Shown: piece after piece, positions 32,975-43,303 of the stretch
Position numbering within the stretch: the first letter of the stretch is position 1
Layout: each line of letters begins with the position of its first letter
Source of the DNA: Nitrosopumilus sp.
Lineage (GTDB): Archaea; Thermoproteota; Nitrososphaeria; Nitrososphaerales; Nitrosopumilaceae
Direction of reading: 5' to 3'
Assembly (NCBI GenBank): GCA_029862745.1
Contig: JAOTWS010000002.1
Location: 62,001 to 126,000, forward strand
DNA: 64,000 bases
Position numbers and translations under genes: made by a program
The notes under the pieces: generated by a model
What the model was told of the DNA's origin: nothing
What the model saw: the letters and a program-made list of their open reading frames with translations, nothing else
Database searches by the model: none

Positions 32975-33724
32975 ATGGCTGGAAATAAAATTGAGACATT
33001 CTTAAACTTAGAATTAAAAAAGAAAAATGCATTACTATTTGTATTAATTGATTCAGAAGTATCAAATTTAGAAGCATCACGCAAGCTAGCTAAAGATGTA
33101 GAAAAAATTGGGGCTTCTGCAATTTTAGTTGGAGGTTCTTCCGCGTCTGATCAGATTGAAATGGCTCAAGTGGTTAAAGGTATTAAAAAAGGAATTAAAA
33201 TTCCAGTAATCCTATTTCCTGGAAACATTACAGGTGTTGTACCTGATGCTGATGCAATATTATTTAGTTCATTAATGAATTCAGAGAATCCTTACTTCAT
33301 CACACAAGCACAGGCCTTAGGTGCTCCAAGTGTTCTTAAATTTGGTTTAGAACCACTTCCAACCGCTTATTTAGTAATAGGAGATGGAACATCTGCTTGG
33401 TTTGTTGGTTCAGCAAGAGGAATTCCATTTGAAAAACCAAAAATTGCTGCTGCATATGCTCTTGCAGCACAATTTCTTGGAATGAGATTTGTATATTTAG
33501 AGGCGGGCTCTGGTGCAAAAACCAATGTTACACCTGAAATGGTCAAGGCTGTAAGACATGTATTTAATGGCTTTCTGATTGTGGGAGGGGGAATTAGAGA
33601 TGTTAAAACTGCTCAAAATTTGGTTAAAGCAGGAGCTAATGCTTTAGTTATTGGAACATTCCTTGAAAAAGGTGGAAGTATTAAAAAACTAGAGCAAATA
33701 TCAAAAGCAATTCAAAAAAAGTAA
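32975..33724 (+). CDS. Geranylgeranylglyceryl phosphate synthase
   Basis: Prenyltransferase that joins geranylgeranyl diphosphate to sn-glycerol-1-phosphate, the first committed step of archaeal ether lipid synthesis. A TIM-barrel protein of 249 residues. ALLFVLIDSE (19-28) holds the magnesium-binding Asp; FPGN at about 86-89, YLEAGSGA near 168-175, GGGIRD near 202-207 and ANALVIGT near 218-225 are the conserved phosphate-binding loops. Directly followed after 17 bases by the large subunit of DNA polymerase D. Confidence 0.92.
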   Translation: MAGNKIETFLNLELKKKNALLFVLIDSEVSNLEASRKLAKDVEKIGASAILVGGSSASDQIEMAQVVKGIKKGIKIPVILFPGNITGVVPDADAILFSSLMNSENPYFITQAQALGAPSVLKFGLEPLPTAYLVIGDGTSAWFVGSARGIPFEKPKIAAAYALAAQFLGMRFVYLEAGSGAKTNVTPEMVKAVRHVFNGFLIVGGGIRDVKTAQNLVKAGANALVIGTFLEKGGSIKKLEQISKAIQKK

Positions 33725-33741
33725 GTAATAGAACAATTATC

Positions 33742-36700
33742 ATGTCTGAAAACAATGCAATTTCCCGTATCAATGGTATTAAAATGCCTGATTATTATCG
33801 TGAATACTACTCAAATCTTTCATCTGATACATATTCTATCTTTGAGCATGCAGCAAAAGCAAAATCTAGTCTAGTTGATTCTTCAGGAATTATTGAGCCA
33901 AAAATTGCTTTTGATTTAGCAGACAGAGTTGCTAAAATGCACGAAATCGATATTGCTGAACCACTCAGAGAAATACTAAAAATAAATGGAAAAGAACTCT
34001 CAGCATTAATTCTTTCAAAAGAAATTGCATTAGGAAAATATTCATTACAAAATGCATCTTTAGAAGAGAAGTTAGATCTTGCAGTTCGTGTTGGGTTAGC
34101 AATTGTTACAGAAGGTGTCACGATTGCACCATTACAAGGAATTAATGAAGTCAAAATTAAGAAAAATAAAGACGGTACAGAATACCTTTCTGTTTCGATC
34201 GCAGGGCCTATGCGTTCAGCAGGAGGTACAGAATCTGCTGTAACAATGCTAATTGCAGATCATGTTAGAAAAATTGCTGGATTATCAAAATTTCAAGCTA
34301 ACTCTTTTGATGATGAAACAGGCAGATTTGTTGAAGAATTACGAATCTATGAAAGAGAAGCAAGTAGCTTTCAATTCCATATTTTAGATGAAGATATTGA
34401 ACGTGTCATATCTAATCTTCCTGTAGAACTAGATGGTGTGGATACTGATCCTTATGAGGTTGTAAATCACAAAGGTATGACTCGTATCAAAACTGATAGA
34501 GTTAGAGGAGGTGCATTACGTGTTTTAAATGATGGATTAATTGGACGCTCTAAAAAACTACTAAAAAGAATTGAATTATACAATCTTGATGGATGGGAGT
34601 GGCTTAATGATCTTAAAGGTGCAGTTCAAACTGGTGATAATCAAGAAGATGCTGCTGCTAAAAGAATGCGAGAAGTAATCACTGGCAGATCTGTTTTATC
34701 TATGCCTAACAAATTAGGAGGATTCCGATTAAGATATGGGAGAGCATGTAATACTGGTTTCGCGGCAGTTGGGATTCATCCTGTAATTGCTGAAATTCTT
34801 GATCATACTATAGTTGTAGGCACACAAATCAAAATAGATATTCCTGGAAAAGGTGCTACTGTTGCATTTGTAGATTCAATAGATACCCCAATTGTTCGTC
34901 TGAAAAACGGAGATGTAGTAAAAATTAAAGATGTAAAACATGGATTAGAAATCAAAAATGAAATTAAAAAAATACTCCATTTAGGCGATATATTGATTTC
35001 ATTTGGGGACTTTCTTGAAAATAATGCTCAACTTGTACCTTCGGGTTACGTTGAAGAATTTTGGATTGAGGAACTAAAACAAAAAATTCAAAAATACGAA
35101 CCTTATGACCAACATCTAAATCAATTTTTAAGAAAAATACCTACAATTGACGAAGCACTGAAAATCTCTCTTGACTTTCAAATTCCATTACATCCACACT
35201 ATCTGTATTACTGGGATTGTATTTCATCAGATGAACTTAACAAACTTTTAGAACCCAATAAGGTCAACTCTACATCGATAGAATATCCAATACAAATTAA
35301 ACAAATTCTTGAAGACTTGGGTGTTCCCCATAAAGTTAAAAATGAAATAATTATTCTTGAAGAACAAGAGGCAAAAATATTCTTTAACCTTTTATTCAGA
35401 CAAAAACCAATTATCACTGATTTATCAGTCCCAAAAATTTTAACACAAACATCTGGCATTAAAATAAATAATAAATTCTCAACCTCAATTGGGGTTAGAA
35501 TAGGAAGACCTGAAAAAGCAGCTGCCAGACAAATGAAACCTCCAACACATGTGTTATTTCCAATTAGTGATAAAGGTGGCCCTACTAGAGATCTTCTCAA
35601 GGCATCTAGAAATGAACATTTCTTTGCTGATATTTTTAATAGACACTGTAATCAGTGCAATCAACCTTCTATTGGTATAAAATGTTCCATTTGTGGTACA
35701 AAAACGACAATTACTTACAGATGTACAAATTGCAGAGATGATCTAATTGAGCCATTCTGTCATAAATGTAAACGTAAAGCACCAACTCATTCACATAAAG
35801 AATTTCCATTAAAAAAAAGATTACTTTTAGCTCAAGAAAAAATGGGGCTTCGTGCAAAAGAACCATACAAAGGAGTCAAAGAATTAATCAACCAAGATAA
35901 AATTGCTGAACCTCTTGAAAAGGGACTTGCACGCCAAAACTTTGGACTAACAACATTCAAAGATGGAACTGTTAGATTTGATGCAACAAATTCCCCACTA
36001 ACTCATTTCAAACCATCATGGATAGGAACCTCTATTAAAAAATTAAAACAACTTGGATATTCTTATGATATTGATGGAAAACCTCTTGAGCACATGGATC
36101 AGATCATTGAGATTCGTATGCAAGATGTGATAATACCATATGAAAGTGGAAATTATCTAGTATCTACTTGTAAATACATAGATGTTCTTTTAGAAAAATT
36201 TTATGGTCACTCTTCATTTTATAATGTTCAAAACTCTAAAGATCTAATTGGACATCTAATAATTGGTTTAGCGCCACATACTTCTGTTGGAATAGTTGGA
36301 CGAATAATTGGATTTACAGAAACACATGTTTGTTTTGCAACACCTAATTGGCATTCTGCAAAAAGACGAGATGCTGATGGTGATGCTGATTCAATCATGC
36401 TTTTAATGGATAGTCTTCTCAATTTCTCAAGACAATTCCTTTCCGATAGAATAGGTGGATTAATGGATGCACCATTACTTATACAACCACTTGTTTTACC
36501 ACATGAATCTCAACCACAAGCTCATAACCTTGAAGTTACAAAATACCTCTCATTAGAATTCTTTGAATCTACACTCACTAAGATTAAAGCATCAAATGTT
36601 TTATCTGTTGAAATTATCAAAACACGACTTGAAACTGAAAGACAATTCTATGACTACTTTTTCACACATCCAACTTCATCTTTGACCGCTTCAAAATCAC

Positions 36701-37119
36701 GTAGTGCATATTCAACGCTTGGTTCTATGCTTGATAAATTTGATATGCAAGTAAAAAATGCTGAATTAATTAATGCAGTAAACACTTCCGAGATTGTTTC
36801 AAATGTTATCTCAACTCATCTTGTTCCAGACATTATGGGAAATCTCAGAGCATATGCAAGACAGAACTTCAGGTGTACTGGTTGTGGAAAATCATTTCGT
36901 CGAATACCTCTTATCCAAACTTGTTATTGTGGTCATAAATTAATTCCTACAATTACAAGAGGCTCTGTTGAAAAATATCTTAAACTTGCAAAAAGACTTG
37001 TAGAGAAATATAATGTAGGAGAATATCAAAAAGGAAGAATCCATGCTTTGTCAGATGAAATTGAATTAGTATTTGGTAAGAGTAAAGGAGATCAATCACT
37101 TCTTACTGATTATGACTAA
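33742..37119 (+). CDS. polC: DNA polymerase D large subunit (DP2)
   Basis: Catalytic subunit of replicative polymerase D, with a double-psi beta-barrel active site like RNA polymerases. The 1125 residues include SIAGPMRSAGGTESA near 152-166, a first zinc module around 635-680 (CNQCNQPSIGIKCSICG, then CTNCRDDLIEPFCHKC), the catalytic Asp-rich loop RRDADGDADS near 874-883 and a C-terminal zinc module (CTGCGKSFRRIP, then CYCGHK) near 1045-1073. The length is close to normal and no intein is present, although this gene often carries one in other archaea. It pairs with DP1 at 28017. Confidence 0.96.
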   Translation: MSENNAISRINGIKMPDYYREYYSNLSSDTYSIFEHAAKAKSSLVDSSGIIEPKIAFDLADRVAKMHEIDIAEPLREILKINGKELSALILSKEIALGKYSLQNASLEEKLDLAVRVGLAIVTEGVTIAPLQGINEVKIKKNKDGTEYLSVSIAGPMRSAGGTESAVTMLIADHVRKIAGLSKFQANSFDDETGRFVEELRIYEREASSFQFHILDEDIERVISNLPVELDGVDTDPYEVVNHKGMTRIKTDRVRGGALRVLNDGLIGRSKKLLKRIELYNLDGWEWLNDLKGAVQTGDNQEDAAAKRMREVITGRSVLSMPNKLGGFRLRYGRACNTGFAAVGIHPVIAEILDHTIVVGTQIKIDIPGKGATVAFVDSIDTPIVRLKNGDVVKIKDVKHGLEIKNEIKKILHLGDILISFGDFLENNAQLVPSGYVEEFWIEELKQKIQKYEPYDQHLNQFLRKIPTIDEALKISLDFQIPLHPHYLYYWDCISSDELNKLLEPNKVNSTSIEYPIQIKQILEDLGVPHKVKNEIIILEEQEAKIFFNLLFRQKPIITDLSVPKILTQTSGIKINNKFSTSIGVRIGRPEKAAARQMKPPTHVLFPISDKGGPTRDLLKASRNEHFFADIFNRHCNQCNQPSIGIKCSICGTKTTITYRCTNCRDDLIEPFCHKCKRKAPTHSHKEFPLKKRLLLAQEKMGLRAKEPYKGVKELINQDKIAEPLEKGLARQNFGLTTFKDGTVRFDATNSPLTHFKPSWIGTSIKKLKQLGYSYDIDGKPLEHMDQIIEIRMQDVIIPYESGNYLVSTCKYIDVLLEKFYGHSSFYNVQNSKDLIGHLIIGLAPHTSVGIVGRIIGFTETHVCFATPNWHSAKRRDADGDADSIMLLMDSLLNFSRQFLSDRIGGLMDAPLLIQPLVLPHESQPQAHNLEVTKYLSLEFFESTLTKIKASNVLSVEIIKTRLETERQFYDYFFTHPTSSLTASKSRSAYSTLGSMLDKFDMQVKNAELINAVNTSEIVSNVISTHLVPDIMGNLRAYARQNFRCTGCGKSFRRIPLIQTCYCGHKLIPTITRGSVEKYLKLAKRLVEKYNVGEYQKGRIHALSDEIELVFGKSKGDQSLLTDYD

Positions 37120-37121
37120 AT

Positions 37122-38453
37122 TTATCTCAGTTTGACATATTCATAAGCACCTAGCTTATTATCAAAACAAAATTTTACTTTTTGAAAGTCCTTTCTGAAA
37201 TTTTTTACTTTAGAAAGTATCTTTTTTGGATCCTTTTTATCAATTACAACTTGTTTTATGAAAGATGCAATCTCTTCCATCTCATTCTTTTTCATTCCAA
37301 GTCGCGTAATTTCAGAAACCCCTAATCTAATTCCACCTGGATGGAAATAGTTTCTTCCTGCTTTAATATCTCCTGGAATAAGTTGTCTGTTTACTATGAT
37401 GTTAGCTTTTTCTAAATTAGCTTCTACGTTACCACCATCAGAATAATCTAAAACATTTACTGCAATCTGATGTGATTCTGTAAATCCTCTTCTTTCTCCT
37501 AATACTTTGAATCCTATATCATTAAGAGCTTCTGCAAGCACCTTTGCATTTTTTATAACCTCAACTGCATATTTTTTTCCAAATTCTAAAACTTCTGTAA
37601 ATGCTACAGCTTTTCCAGCCATATGATGAATATGATGACTACTAGTAAGACCAGGAAATGTTGCTTTTTTAATTACTTCTTCGTGTTTTTCAGAACCTAA
37701 AACTAAACCTCCTTGAGGTCCAAACAAAGTCTTATGAGTACTCATAGTCATAGTATCAGCTCCCTCTCGTAAAGGATCTTGAAATTTGCCACCTGCAATT
37801 AATCCAGCAACATGAGCTGCATCATAATTAATATGTATATCATAACTTTTTAGAAAATCTGATAATTCTTTGACTGGATGTGGAAACAAAAACAATGAAC
37901 CACCAAACATTGCCATCTTTGGAACTCGATTCTCTTTTTTAAGATCTTTTATCTTTTGTTTTGTTTTGTCAATATCAATTGTCATTTCTTCTGCATCAAA
38001 TGGATAGAATTCGATTTCTAATCCGTGAACTAAACCTGCAGTTCCCGAATGTTCTTTTTTACCATGAGAAATATGTCCACCAGCAGGTATTGATGGTGCT
38101 AACATTACATCACCTGGATTAGTAAAAGCAGAATATACTGCCAAATTCGCAACTACTCCTGAAATTGGTCTCACGTCAGCAAATTGTGCTTTGAATAATT
38201 TTTTGGCTAGTTTCATACATTCAAATTCAACATCATCAATGTATAGACAACCAGCATAAACCCGTTCTCCAGGCCATCCTTCAGCATATCTATTACCAAA
38301 ATCAGAAATTATTGCCTCTCTAACAGCTGGACTTGGAATATTTTCACTTGCAATTAATGGAATTGAATTTTCAAACCATTTATGATGTTCCTTCAATTTT
38401 GTAAAAATTTTATCATAAGATTTTTTATTTGCTGATTTGACCATGTTTTGCAA
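37122..38453 (-). CDS. glyA: Serine hydroxymethyltransferase
   Basis: PLP enzyme that interconverts serine and glycine and loads one-carbon units onto a pterin carrier. The Schiff-base lysine lies in TMSTHKTLFGPQGG near 235-248, the cofactor-stacking region in INYDAAHVAGLIAGG near 207-221, and YAEGWPGERVYAG near 56-68 is the substrate-binding loop. The length of 443 fits. Its end is 2 bases after the DP2 stop, tail to tail. The start used is ATG 38453; an in-frame ATG is at residue 4. Confidence 0.94.
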   Translation of the reverse strand: MQNMVKSANKKSYDKIFTKLKEHHKWFENSIPLIASENIPSPAVREAIISDFGNRYAEGWPGERVYAGCLYIDDVEFECMKLAKKLFKAQFADVRPISGVVANLAVYSAFTNPGDVMLAPSIPAGGHISHGKKEHSGTAGLVHGLEIEFYPFDAEEMTIDIDKTKQKIKDLKKENRVPKMAMFGGSLFLFPHPVKELSDFLKSYDIHINYDAAHVAGLIAGGKFQDPLREGADTMTMSTHKTLFGPQGGLVLGSEKHEEVIKKATFPGLTSSHHIHHMAGKAVAFTEVLEFGKKYAVEVIKNAKVLAEALNDIGFKVLGERRGFTESHQIAVNVLDYSDGGNVEANLEKANIIVNRQLIPGDIKAGRNYFHPGGIRLGVSEITRLGMKKNEMEEIASFIKQVVIDKKDPKKILSKVKNFRKDFQKVKFCFDNKLGAYEYVKLR

Positions 38454-38516
38454 CTTAATTTTCCCAATTTAAAAACACCGATGTTATACTGATTTCATAT
38501 CATCTGATCTGGAAGG

Positions 38517-38525
38517 TATAAAAGG
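38517..38525 (+). promoter_or_regulatory. Thermosome promoter TATA box
   Basis: TATAAAAGG is a strong TATA box, centred about 27 bases before the thermosome ATG at 38548, with a purine-rich BRE-like GGAAG just before it. The predicted transcript has a leader of at most a few bases. Confidence 0.65.
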
Positions 38526-38547
38526 GGAATTAGAGGTTTTCCCATCT

Positions 38548-40251
38548 ATGGGTATGCAAGCTACATCCAAAGGAACTATGCCAGTTGTATTACTAAAAGA
38601 AGGCGGTTCAGAAACTAAGGGTAGAGATGCTCAAAAGAATAATATTGCTGCAGCCAAAATTATTGCTGAAATCGTTCATACTAGTCTAGGTCCACGAGGC
38701 ATGGATAAAATGCTAGTTGACTCATTAGGTGATGTTACTATAACTAATGATGGTGCAACCATCTTAAAAGAAATCGATGTTCAACATCCAGCTGCAAAAA
38801 TGCTGGTTGAAATTTCCAAAACTACTGATAATGAAGTAGGAGATGGTACAACCTCTGCAGTTATCTTAGCAGGTGCCTTGCTTTCACAAGCTGAATCATT
38901 AATAGATCAAGATGTACATCCAACAATCATAGTTGATGGTTATAGAAAAGCTGCACGAAAAGCAAAGGAATACCTTGAAAACATCGCAGATAAAATTTCA
39001 CCAAATGACAAAACTATTCTAAATAAAATTGCAAAAACTTCAATGCAAACTAAACTTGTAAGAAAAGACTCAGATCTACTTGCCGATATTATTGTAAAAT
39101 CAGTATTGGCTGTTGCTGAAAAGAATGGTGAAAAATATGATGTTGACATTGATGATATTAAAGTAGAAAAGAAAGCAGGAGGATCAATTAAAGATTCAAT
39201 GATTATTCAAGGTATTGTTCTTGACAAAGAAATTGTTCATGGAGGAATGCCAAGAAGAATCAATGATGCTAAAATTGCATTAATTAACACCGCATTAGAA
39301 ATTAGTAAGACTGAAACTGATGCAAAAATTAACATTTCAAACCCTCAACAACTAAAATCATTTCTAGATGAAGAAAATAGAATGTTGAAAACAATGGTTG
39401 ACAAAGTAATTGGTTCTGGTGCAAATGTAGTTTTATGTCAAAAAGGACTTGATGACATGGCTCAACACTATCTTGCAAAAGCAGGAATCATTGCTGTTAG
39501 AAGAATTAAGGAAAGCGATCTTACAAAATTAGCAAAAGCAACAGGCGCAAGAATAGTTACAAATCTTGATGATCTTTTTGAAAAGGATCTAGGAAGTGCT
39601 GAACTTGTTGAAGAAAGAAAAATTGAAGAGGATAAATGGGTGTTCATTGAAGGATGTAAACATCCAAAATCTGTTACATTACTTTTACGCGGAGGTTCAC
39701 AAAGAGTAGTAGATGAGGTTGAACGTTCTGTTCATGATGCATTAATGGTAGTAAAAGATGTAATTTTAAAGCCTGAAATTGTTGCAGGTGGAGGTGCTCC
39801 TGAAACATTCGCTGCAACAAAAATTAGAAACTGGGCTAAATCTTTAGAAGGAAGAGAACAATTAGCTGCAGAAAAATTTGCCGATGCATTAGAAGAAATT
39901 CCATTAACGTTAGCTGAAAATGCTGGAATGGATCCAATTGATACACTAACACTTCTTCGTTCTAAACAACAGAAAGGAGAAAAATGGACTGGAATTGACG
40001 TAATGAAAGCAAAGATTGGTAATATGAAATCTAGTGACATTATTGAACCACTTGCAGTTAAACTTCAAATTGTTTCTGCAGCAGCAGAAGCTGCATGTAT
40101 GATTCTTAGAATAGATGATGTAATTGCTACACAGAAATCTAGTGGAGGACCACCTGGTGGTGGAGAAGGAATGCCTGGAATGGGTGGAATGCCTGGAATG
40201 GGTGGAATGCCTGGAATGGGTGGAATGCCTGACATGGGCGGAATGATGTAA
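38548..40251 (+). CDS. Thermosome subunit (group II chaperonin)
   Basis: ATP-driven protein-folding chamber subunit, homologue of [23 protein letters not shown] near 46-65 and [12 protein letters not shown] near 96-107 are nucleotide-binding motifs, and [11 protein letters not shown] near 414-424 is the C-terminal ATPase signature. The tail has the Gly-Gly-Met repeats usual for archaeal chaperonins (four GMGGMP-type units, about 540-567). The length of 567 fits. One subunit gene is in this window; others could be elsewhere. It has its own strong promoter and is divergent from glyA. Confidence 0.95.
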   Translation: MGMQATSKGTMPVVLLKEGGSETKGRDAQKNNIAAAKIIAEIVHTSLGPRGMDKMLVDSLGDVTITNDGATILKEIDVQHPAAKMLVEISKTTDNEVGDGTTSAVILAGALLSQAESLIDQDVHPTIIVDGYRKAARKAKEYLENIADKISPNDKTILNKIAKTSMQTKLVRKDSDLLADIIVKSVLAVAEKNGEKYDVDIDDIKVEKKAGGSIKDSMIIQGIVLDKEIVHGGMPRRINDAKIALINTALEISKTETDAKINISNPQQLKSFLDEENRMLKTMVDKVIGSGANVVLCQKGLDDMAQHYLAKAGIIAVRRIKESDLTKLAKATGARIVTNLDDLFEKDLGSAELVEERKIEEDKWVFIEGCKHPKSVTLLLRGGSQRVVDEVERSVHDALMVVKDVILKPEIVAGGGAPETFAATKIRNWAKSLEGREQLAAEKFADALEEIPLTLAENAGMDPIDTLTLLRSKQQKGEKWTGIDVMKAKIGNMKSSDIIEPLAVKLQIVSAAAEAACMILRIDDVIATQKSSGGPPGGGEGMPGMGGMPGMGGMPGMGGMPDMGGMM

Positions 40252-40305
40252 ATTATTTTAAAAATTTTTCAAAAGTTTATTTGATTACTGTTTTTACGAA
40301 CAACA

Positions 40306-40584
40306 TTGAGTAAAACAACATTAAAAATGCTTACTGGATTCAAATATGTTTACTTAATAGTGTTTTTTGCATTACTTGCTGGCTTCTTTCATCCAATTAT
40401 TACAAATACAAGATTCGATAGTGTGATTAGTGGCGTTTTCATATTGTTTATAGGTCTTGCAGGTGGAATTTTATTGTACAAATCTACAACAACTGAGAAT
40501 AAAACAATGATGTTTCTAGGCGGAGGATTTGGTCTAATAACTATTTCATTATACTATGTCTTTCAGTTTACTGGAAGAATCTAG
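40306..40584 (+). CDS. Small three-helix membrane protein
   Basis: The 92-residue product has three hydrophobic helices, at about 14-29, 38-54 and 67-88, with short polar loops (NTRFDSV and STTTENKTMM). Start TTG at 40306. No motif is recognisable. Its stop overlaps the end of the glutamine synthetase gene by 4 bases, tail to tail, and it is downstream of the thermosome gene by 54 bases on the same strand. Confidence 0.65.
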   Translation: MSKTTLKMLTGFKYVYLIVFFALLAGFFHPIITNTRFDSVISGVFILFIGLAGGILLYKSTTTENKTMMFLGGGFGLITISLYYVFQFTGRI

Positions 40585-42041
40585 ACATCAAAGTATAGAT
40601 AAAATTCATGTGGATGTGGTCTAATAGCTATTTCACGTTGATCTCTTCTTTCTAATTCTATAATCTTGTCAATTACATCATTAGTGTAAATTGGGCTAAG
40701 GAATTTTCTGTCACATTCAAGTTCATCTAATGCCTCCCCTAGGCTTTTTGGAAGAACTCCAATTCCTCTTTTAGCTCTGTCTGATTTAGTCATCTTGAAA
40801 ATATCATCACGAATTTGTTCTCCAGGATCTATCTTCTTTTTAATTCCATCCATTCCTGCTGCTGTTACTGCAGCAAATACAAGATATGGATTTGAAGAAG
40901 GATCAGGCGCTCTAAATTCTAGTCTTTTAAGATTTGAATATTGCTTTCCTTTAAGATGTTTTGGAACTCTCACAATAGCAGAACGATTTCCTGAACTCCA
41001 TGCAATGTATGCCGGCGCTTCATATCCTGGAACTAGTCTATGATATGAATTGGTAGTAGGATTGCCAAATGCAGATAGTGCCTTTGCATGATTGATTATT
41101 CCACCACAAAAATATCTTCCAATTTGACTTAATTCTATCTCGTCATCTGGATCAAAAAATGCATTTTCCTTTCCTTTCCATAAACTAACATTAACATGCA
41201 TTCCAGAACCTGCATCCATAGCAACTGGTTTTGGCATCATTGTTGCAACTTTTCCATATTTTTGTGCAACATTTTTAATTACATATTTGTACGATTGTGC
41301 AGCATCTGCAGCATTTGTCATTTGATCATATCTGATATCTATTTCACATTGTCCTGCAGTTGCAACTTCATGATGATGATTGTCACATAATATTCCAAAA
41401 TTTTGGTTGAGAATATTCACACATTCATTTCTATATGGTGTAAGTGTATCTGATGGTGTACTTGGATAATATCCTTCTTGCAATCCCATTGGATATCCGT
41501 CTCCAGATTGACTCCATGGAGCTTCCTTTGATTCAATTGAATATGATTGTCCTTTATATGGTGTCAAAACATCCCAATGTACCTTATCAAATACAAAAAA
41601 CTCCACTTCTGGTCCCCATGTACTAAAATCAAAACCCTGAGTTTTGACGAATTCCTCTGCTTTTTGAGAAATTCCTCTTGGGTCTCTTGATAATCTTCCT
41701 CTGTTTTCTCCCCAATAGATATCACAAAGAAGCCTAGCAGTTTTATTTTCAGTCATCCAAGGAATTATTGCAAATGTATTTGGATCTGGTTTTAGTAATA
41801 GATCTGAGTCATCTATTGTTGTAAAACCCACAATAGATGAACCATCTAATTTTGGTAATCCGTCTCTCATTTGTTCTGGGGTAAAAGTATTTGCTGAAAT
41901 TGTTGTATGGTGAAAATGACCTGTAAGACCAGTAAATTGTAGATCAATAAATTGAATGCCTTCATGCTGAATTCTAGCGAAAACTTCATCAGGCGAATAT
42001 GTTACTTGAATCGGTTTACCGTGACTGACTTTATAGGGCAA
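40581..42041 (-). CDS. glnA: Glutamine synthetase, type I (copy 1)
   Basis: Makes glutamine from glutamate, ammonia and ATP. GPEVEFFVFD near 143-152 has the metal-binding Glu residues, HHHEVATAGQCEIDIRYD near 221-238 the second metal site, GMHVNVSLW near 280-288 the His of the active site, and NSYHRLVPGYEAP near 329-341 the substrate loop. The length of 486 fits GSI. The start is TTG at 42041. No C-terminal adenylylation tyrosine motif is evident. A second, divergent copy is at 56100-57545. Confidence 0.95.
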   Translation of the reverse strand: MPYKVSHGKPIQVTYSPDEVFARIQHEGIQFIDLQFTGLTGHFHHTTISANTFTPEQMRDGLPKLDGSSIVGFTTIDDSDLLLKPDPNTFAIIPWMTENKTARLLCDIYWGENRGRLSRDPRGISQKAEEFVKTQGFDFSTWGPEVEFFVFDKVHWDVLTPYKGQSYSIESKEAPWSQSGDGYPMGLQEGYYPSTPSDTLTPYRNECVNILNQNFGILCDNHHHEVATAGQCEIDIRYDQMTNAADAAQSYKYVIKNVAQKYGKVATMMPKPVAMDAGSGMHVNVSLWKGKENAFFDPDDEIELSQIGRYFCGGIINHAKALSAFGNPTTNSYHRLVPGYEAPAYIAWSSGNRSAIVRVPKHLKGKQYSNLKRLEFRAPDPSSNPYLVFAAVTAAGMDGIKKKIDPGEQIRDDIFKMTKSDRAKRGIGVLPKSLGEALDELECDRKFLSPIYTNDVIDKIIELERRDQREIAIRPHPHEFYLYFDV

Positions 42042-42095
42042 CTTTATTCTTCAATCAAACACAAATACATCCATCATTTAAGGATTAGGTAAGAA

Positions 42096-42653
42096 ATGTC
42101 AGAATCAAGTCAAATTGATATTAACTCATTACATCACATAGTTTTACGAGAAACTGAAAGTGATTCAATTTTAGAAATTGATCCAACTTTTTACAGAAAT
42201 CTATCTGATTTTATTGGAAATTTGAGAAAACAAGAATTTGATGGTACAGAAAATAAAATTAAAGATACTATGATAGAAATGGCAATTGAACTTACATCAT
42301 TGCTAATCAAAATCAGACTCGAGAAAATTTTAAAATCTTCTGATTTGGAAATTAGTCATCTTTTAGATGAAGAAAAATTCATTTTTGATTCACAAGAGAA
42401 TGAGCAAGAAAGAATTGAAATGATAATTTCTGCAATCATAAATGGAAAATCAAAATTTCTTGAATCATTAGCTCAAAACCATAAAACAAAAAAAGTGGTT
42501 ATAAGATTTCTCAATGAGGTAGATGAGATTGTTGGTGCTGACCTTGAAAAATATGGTCCTTTCAGGACTGAAGATATAGCTACAATTCCATATGAAAATG
42601 CTCAGGCCTTAATTGCTAAAAATATTGCAACTAAGGTTCATTGGGAAGATTAG
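42096..42653 (+). CDS. GINS complex subunit (Gins51-like)
   Basis: Component of the CMG-type replicative helicase, linking MCM and polymerase. The helical A domain comes first (EIDPTFYRNLSDFIGNLR near 28-45, and DTMIEMAIELTSLLIKIRLEKIL), then a small C-terminal B domain (VVIRFLNEVDEIVGADLEK, then YGPFRTEDIATIPYENAQAL). The order A then B is that of Gins51/Sld5-Psf1 type. The length of 185 residues fits. It is divergent from glnA with 54 bases between the starts and lies about 11 kb from the probable origin. Confidence 0.85.
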   Translation: MSESSQIDINSLHHIVLRETESDSILEIDPTFYRNLSDFIGNLRKQEFDGTENKIKDTMIEMAIELTSLLIKIRLEKILKSSDLEISHLLDEEKFIFDSQENEQERIEMIISAIINGKSKFLESLAQNHKTKKVVIRFLNEVDEIVGADLEKYGPFRTEDIATIPYENAQALIAKNIATKVHWED

Positions 42654-42684
42654 GTAAAAATTATGCCTTTTTCTTTGATATTGC

Positions 42685-42969
42685 ATGTCCCATACAGGCG
42701 TTGACGTAATTGATTTTTTATTTTACACAATTTATCCAGTAATTGGGATTTTTGTTGTTGAAATTATAAGCAGATTAGTTAAATCTCCAAAATGGATAAA
42801 GCTATGGATTCAAGCAGTTGTATCTATTGGTTTTGGAGTTTATTATTGGTTTATTTTACCACCACCACAAAATTTCCCATTAACTGCGATGGTAATGTTT
42901 GCACTTGCAATAGCTCTCATTTATCAAGGGAGACGCGCAAAAATTTCTCCTGATAAAAGTCCTTACTGA
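42685..42969 (+). CDS. Small membrane protein, 94 residues
   Basis: Three hydrophobic segments at about 8-24, 36-54 and 61-80, with a basic loop (SRLVKSPKWIKLW) and a basic C-terminal tail (RRAKISPDKSPY). It starts at ATG 42685, 31 bases after GINS, so cotranscription is likely. No function recognised. It converges with the AN1 zinc finger gene. Confidence 0.65.
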   Translation: MSHTGVDVIDFLFYTIYPVIGIFVVEIISRLVKSPKWIKLWIQAVVSIGFGVYYWFILPPPQNFPLTAMVMFALAIALIYQGRRAKISPDKSPY

Positions 42970-42972
42970 TTT

Positions 42973-43194
42973 TTAAAATCTGCCAAAAATACGTTTGAAA
43001 ATATTTGGTTTGTCTCGTCCACCATCTCGTATGACTTTTTTTTCACCAAATCTTTTTGCTCTAATTTGATTGAGTTTTACACATCTATGCTCTTCAGGAA
43101 GTCTGTGTTCTGCACAAAATGGATCTTTACAATAATTACATTGAAATGGCAAATCTGTCAAGTTACCACAATATGCGCAATTTTCTGCTTGCAT
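42973..43194 (-). CDS. AN1-type zinc finger protein
   Basis: The 73-residue protein has the AN1 pattern: CAYCG at 6-10, CNYCKDPFCAEH at 19-30 and HRC at 36-38, which binds two zinc ions. A basic tail follows (KRFGEKKVIRDGGRDKPNIFKRIFGRF). In eukaryotes such domains occur in ubiquitin and stress proteins; archaeal stand-alone versions have no assigned role. Cytoplasmic. Confidence 0.88.
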   Translation of the reverse strand: MQAENCAYCGNLTDLPFQCNYCKDPFCAEHRLPEEHRCVKLNQIRAKRFGEKKVIRDGGRDKPNIFKRIFGRF

Positions 43195-43303
43195 GATTTT
43201 ATTTATTATTTTTCTTTTAATAAAGGTGCCATATTTCTTTTGAAATTTCGTAATGTCTAAACATTTTTACAATGTAAAGGACAAAATCCTTGTGTTATCT
43301 AAT

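Noticed and set aside
33742-37119. Intein in the large subunit of polymerase D
   Set aside because: The catalytic Asp loop is uninterrupted and the length is normal.
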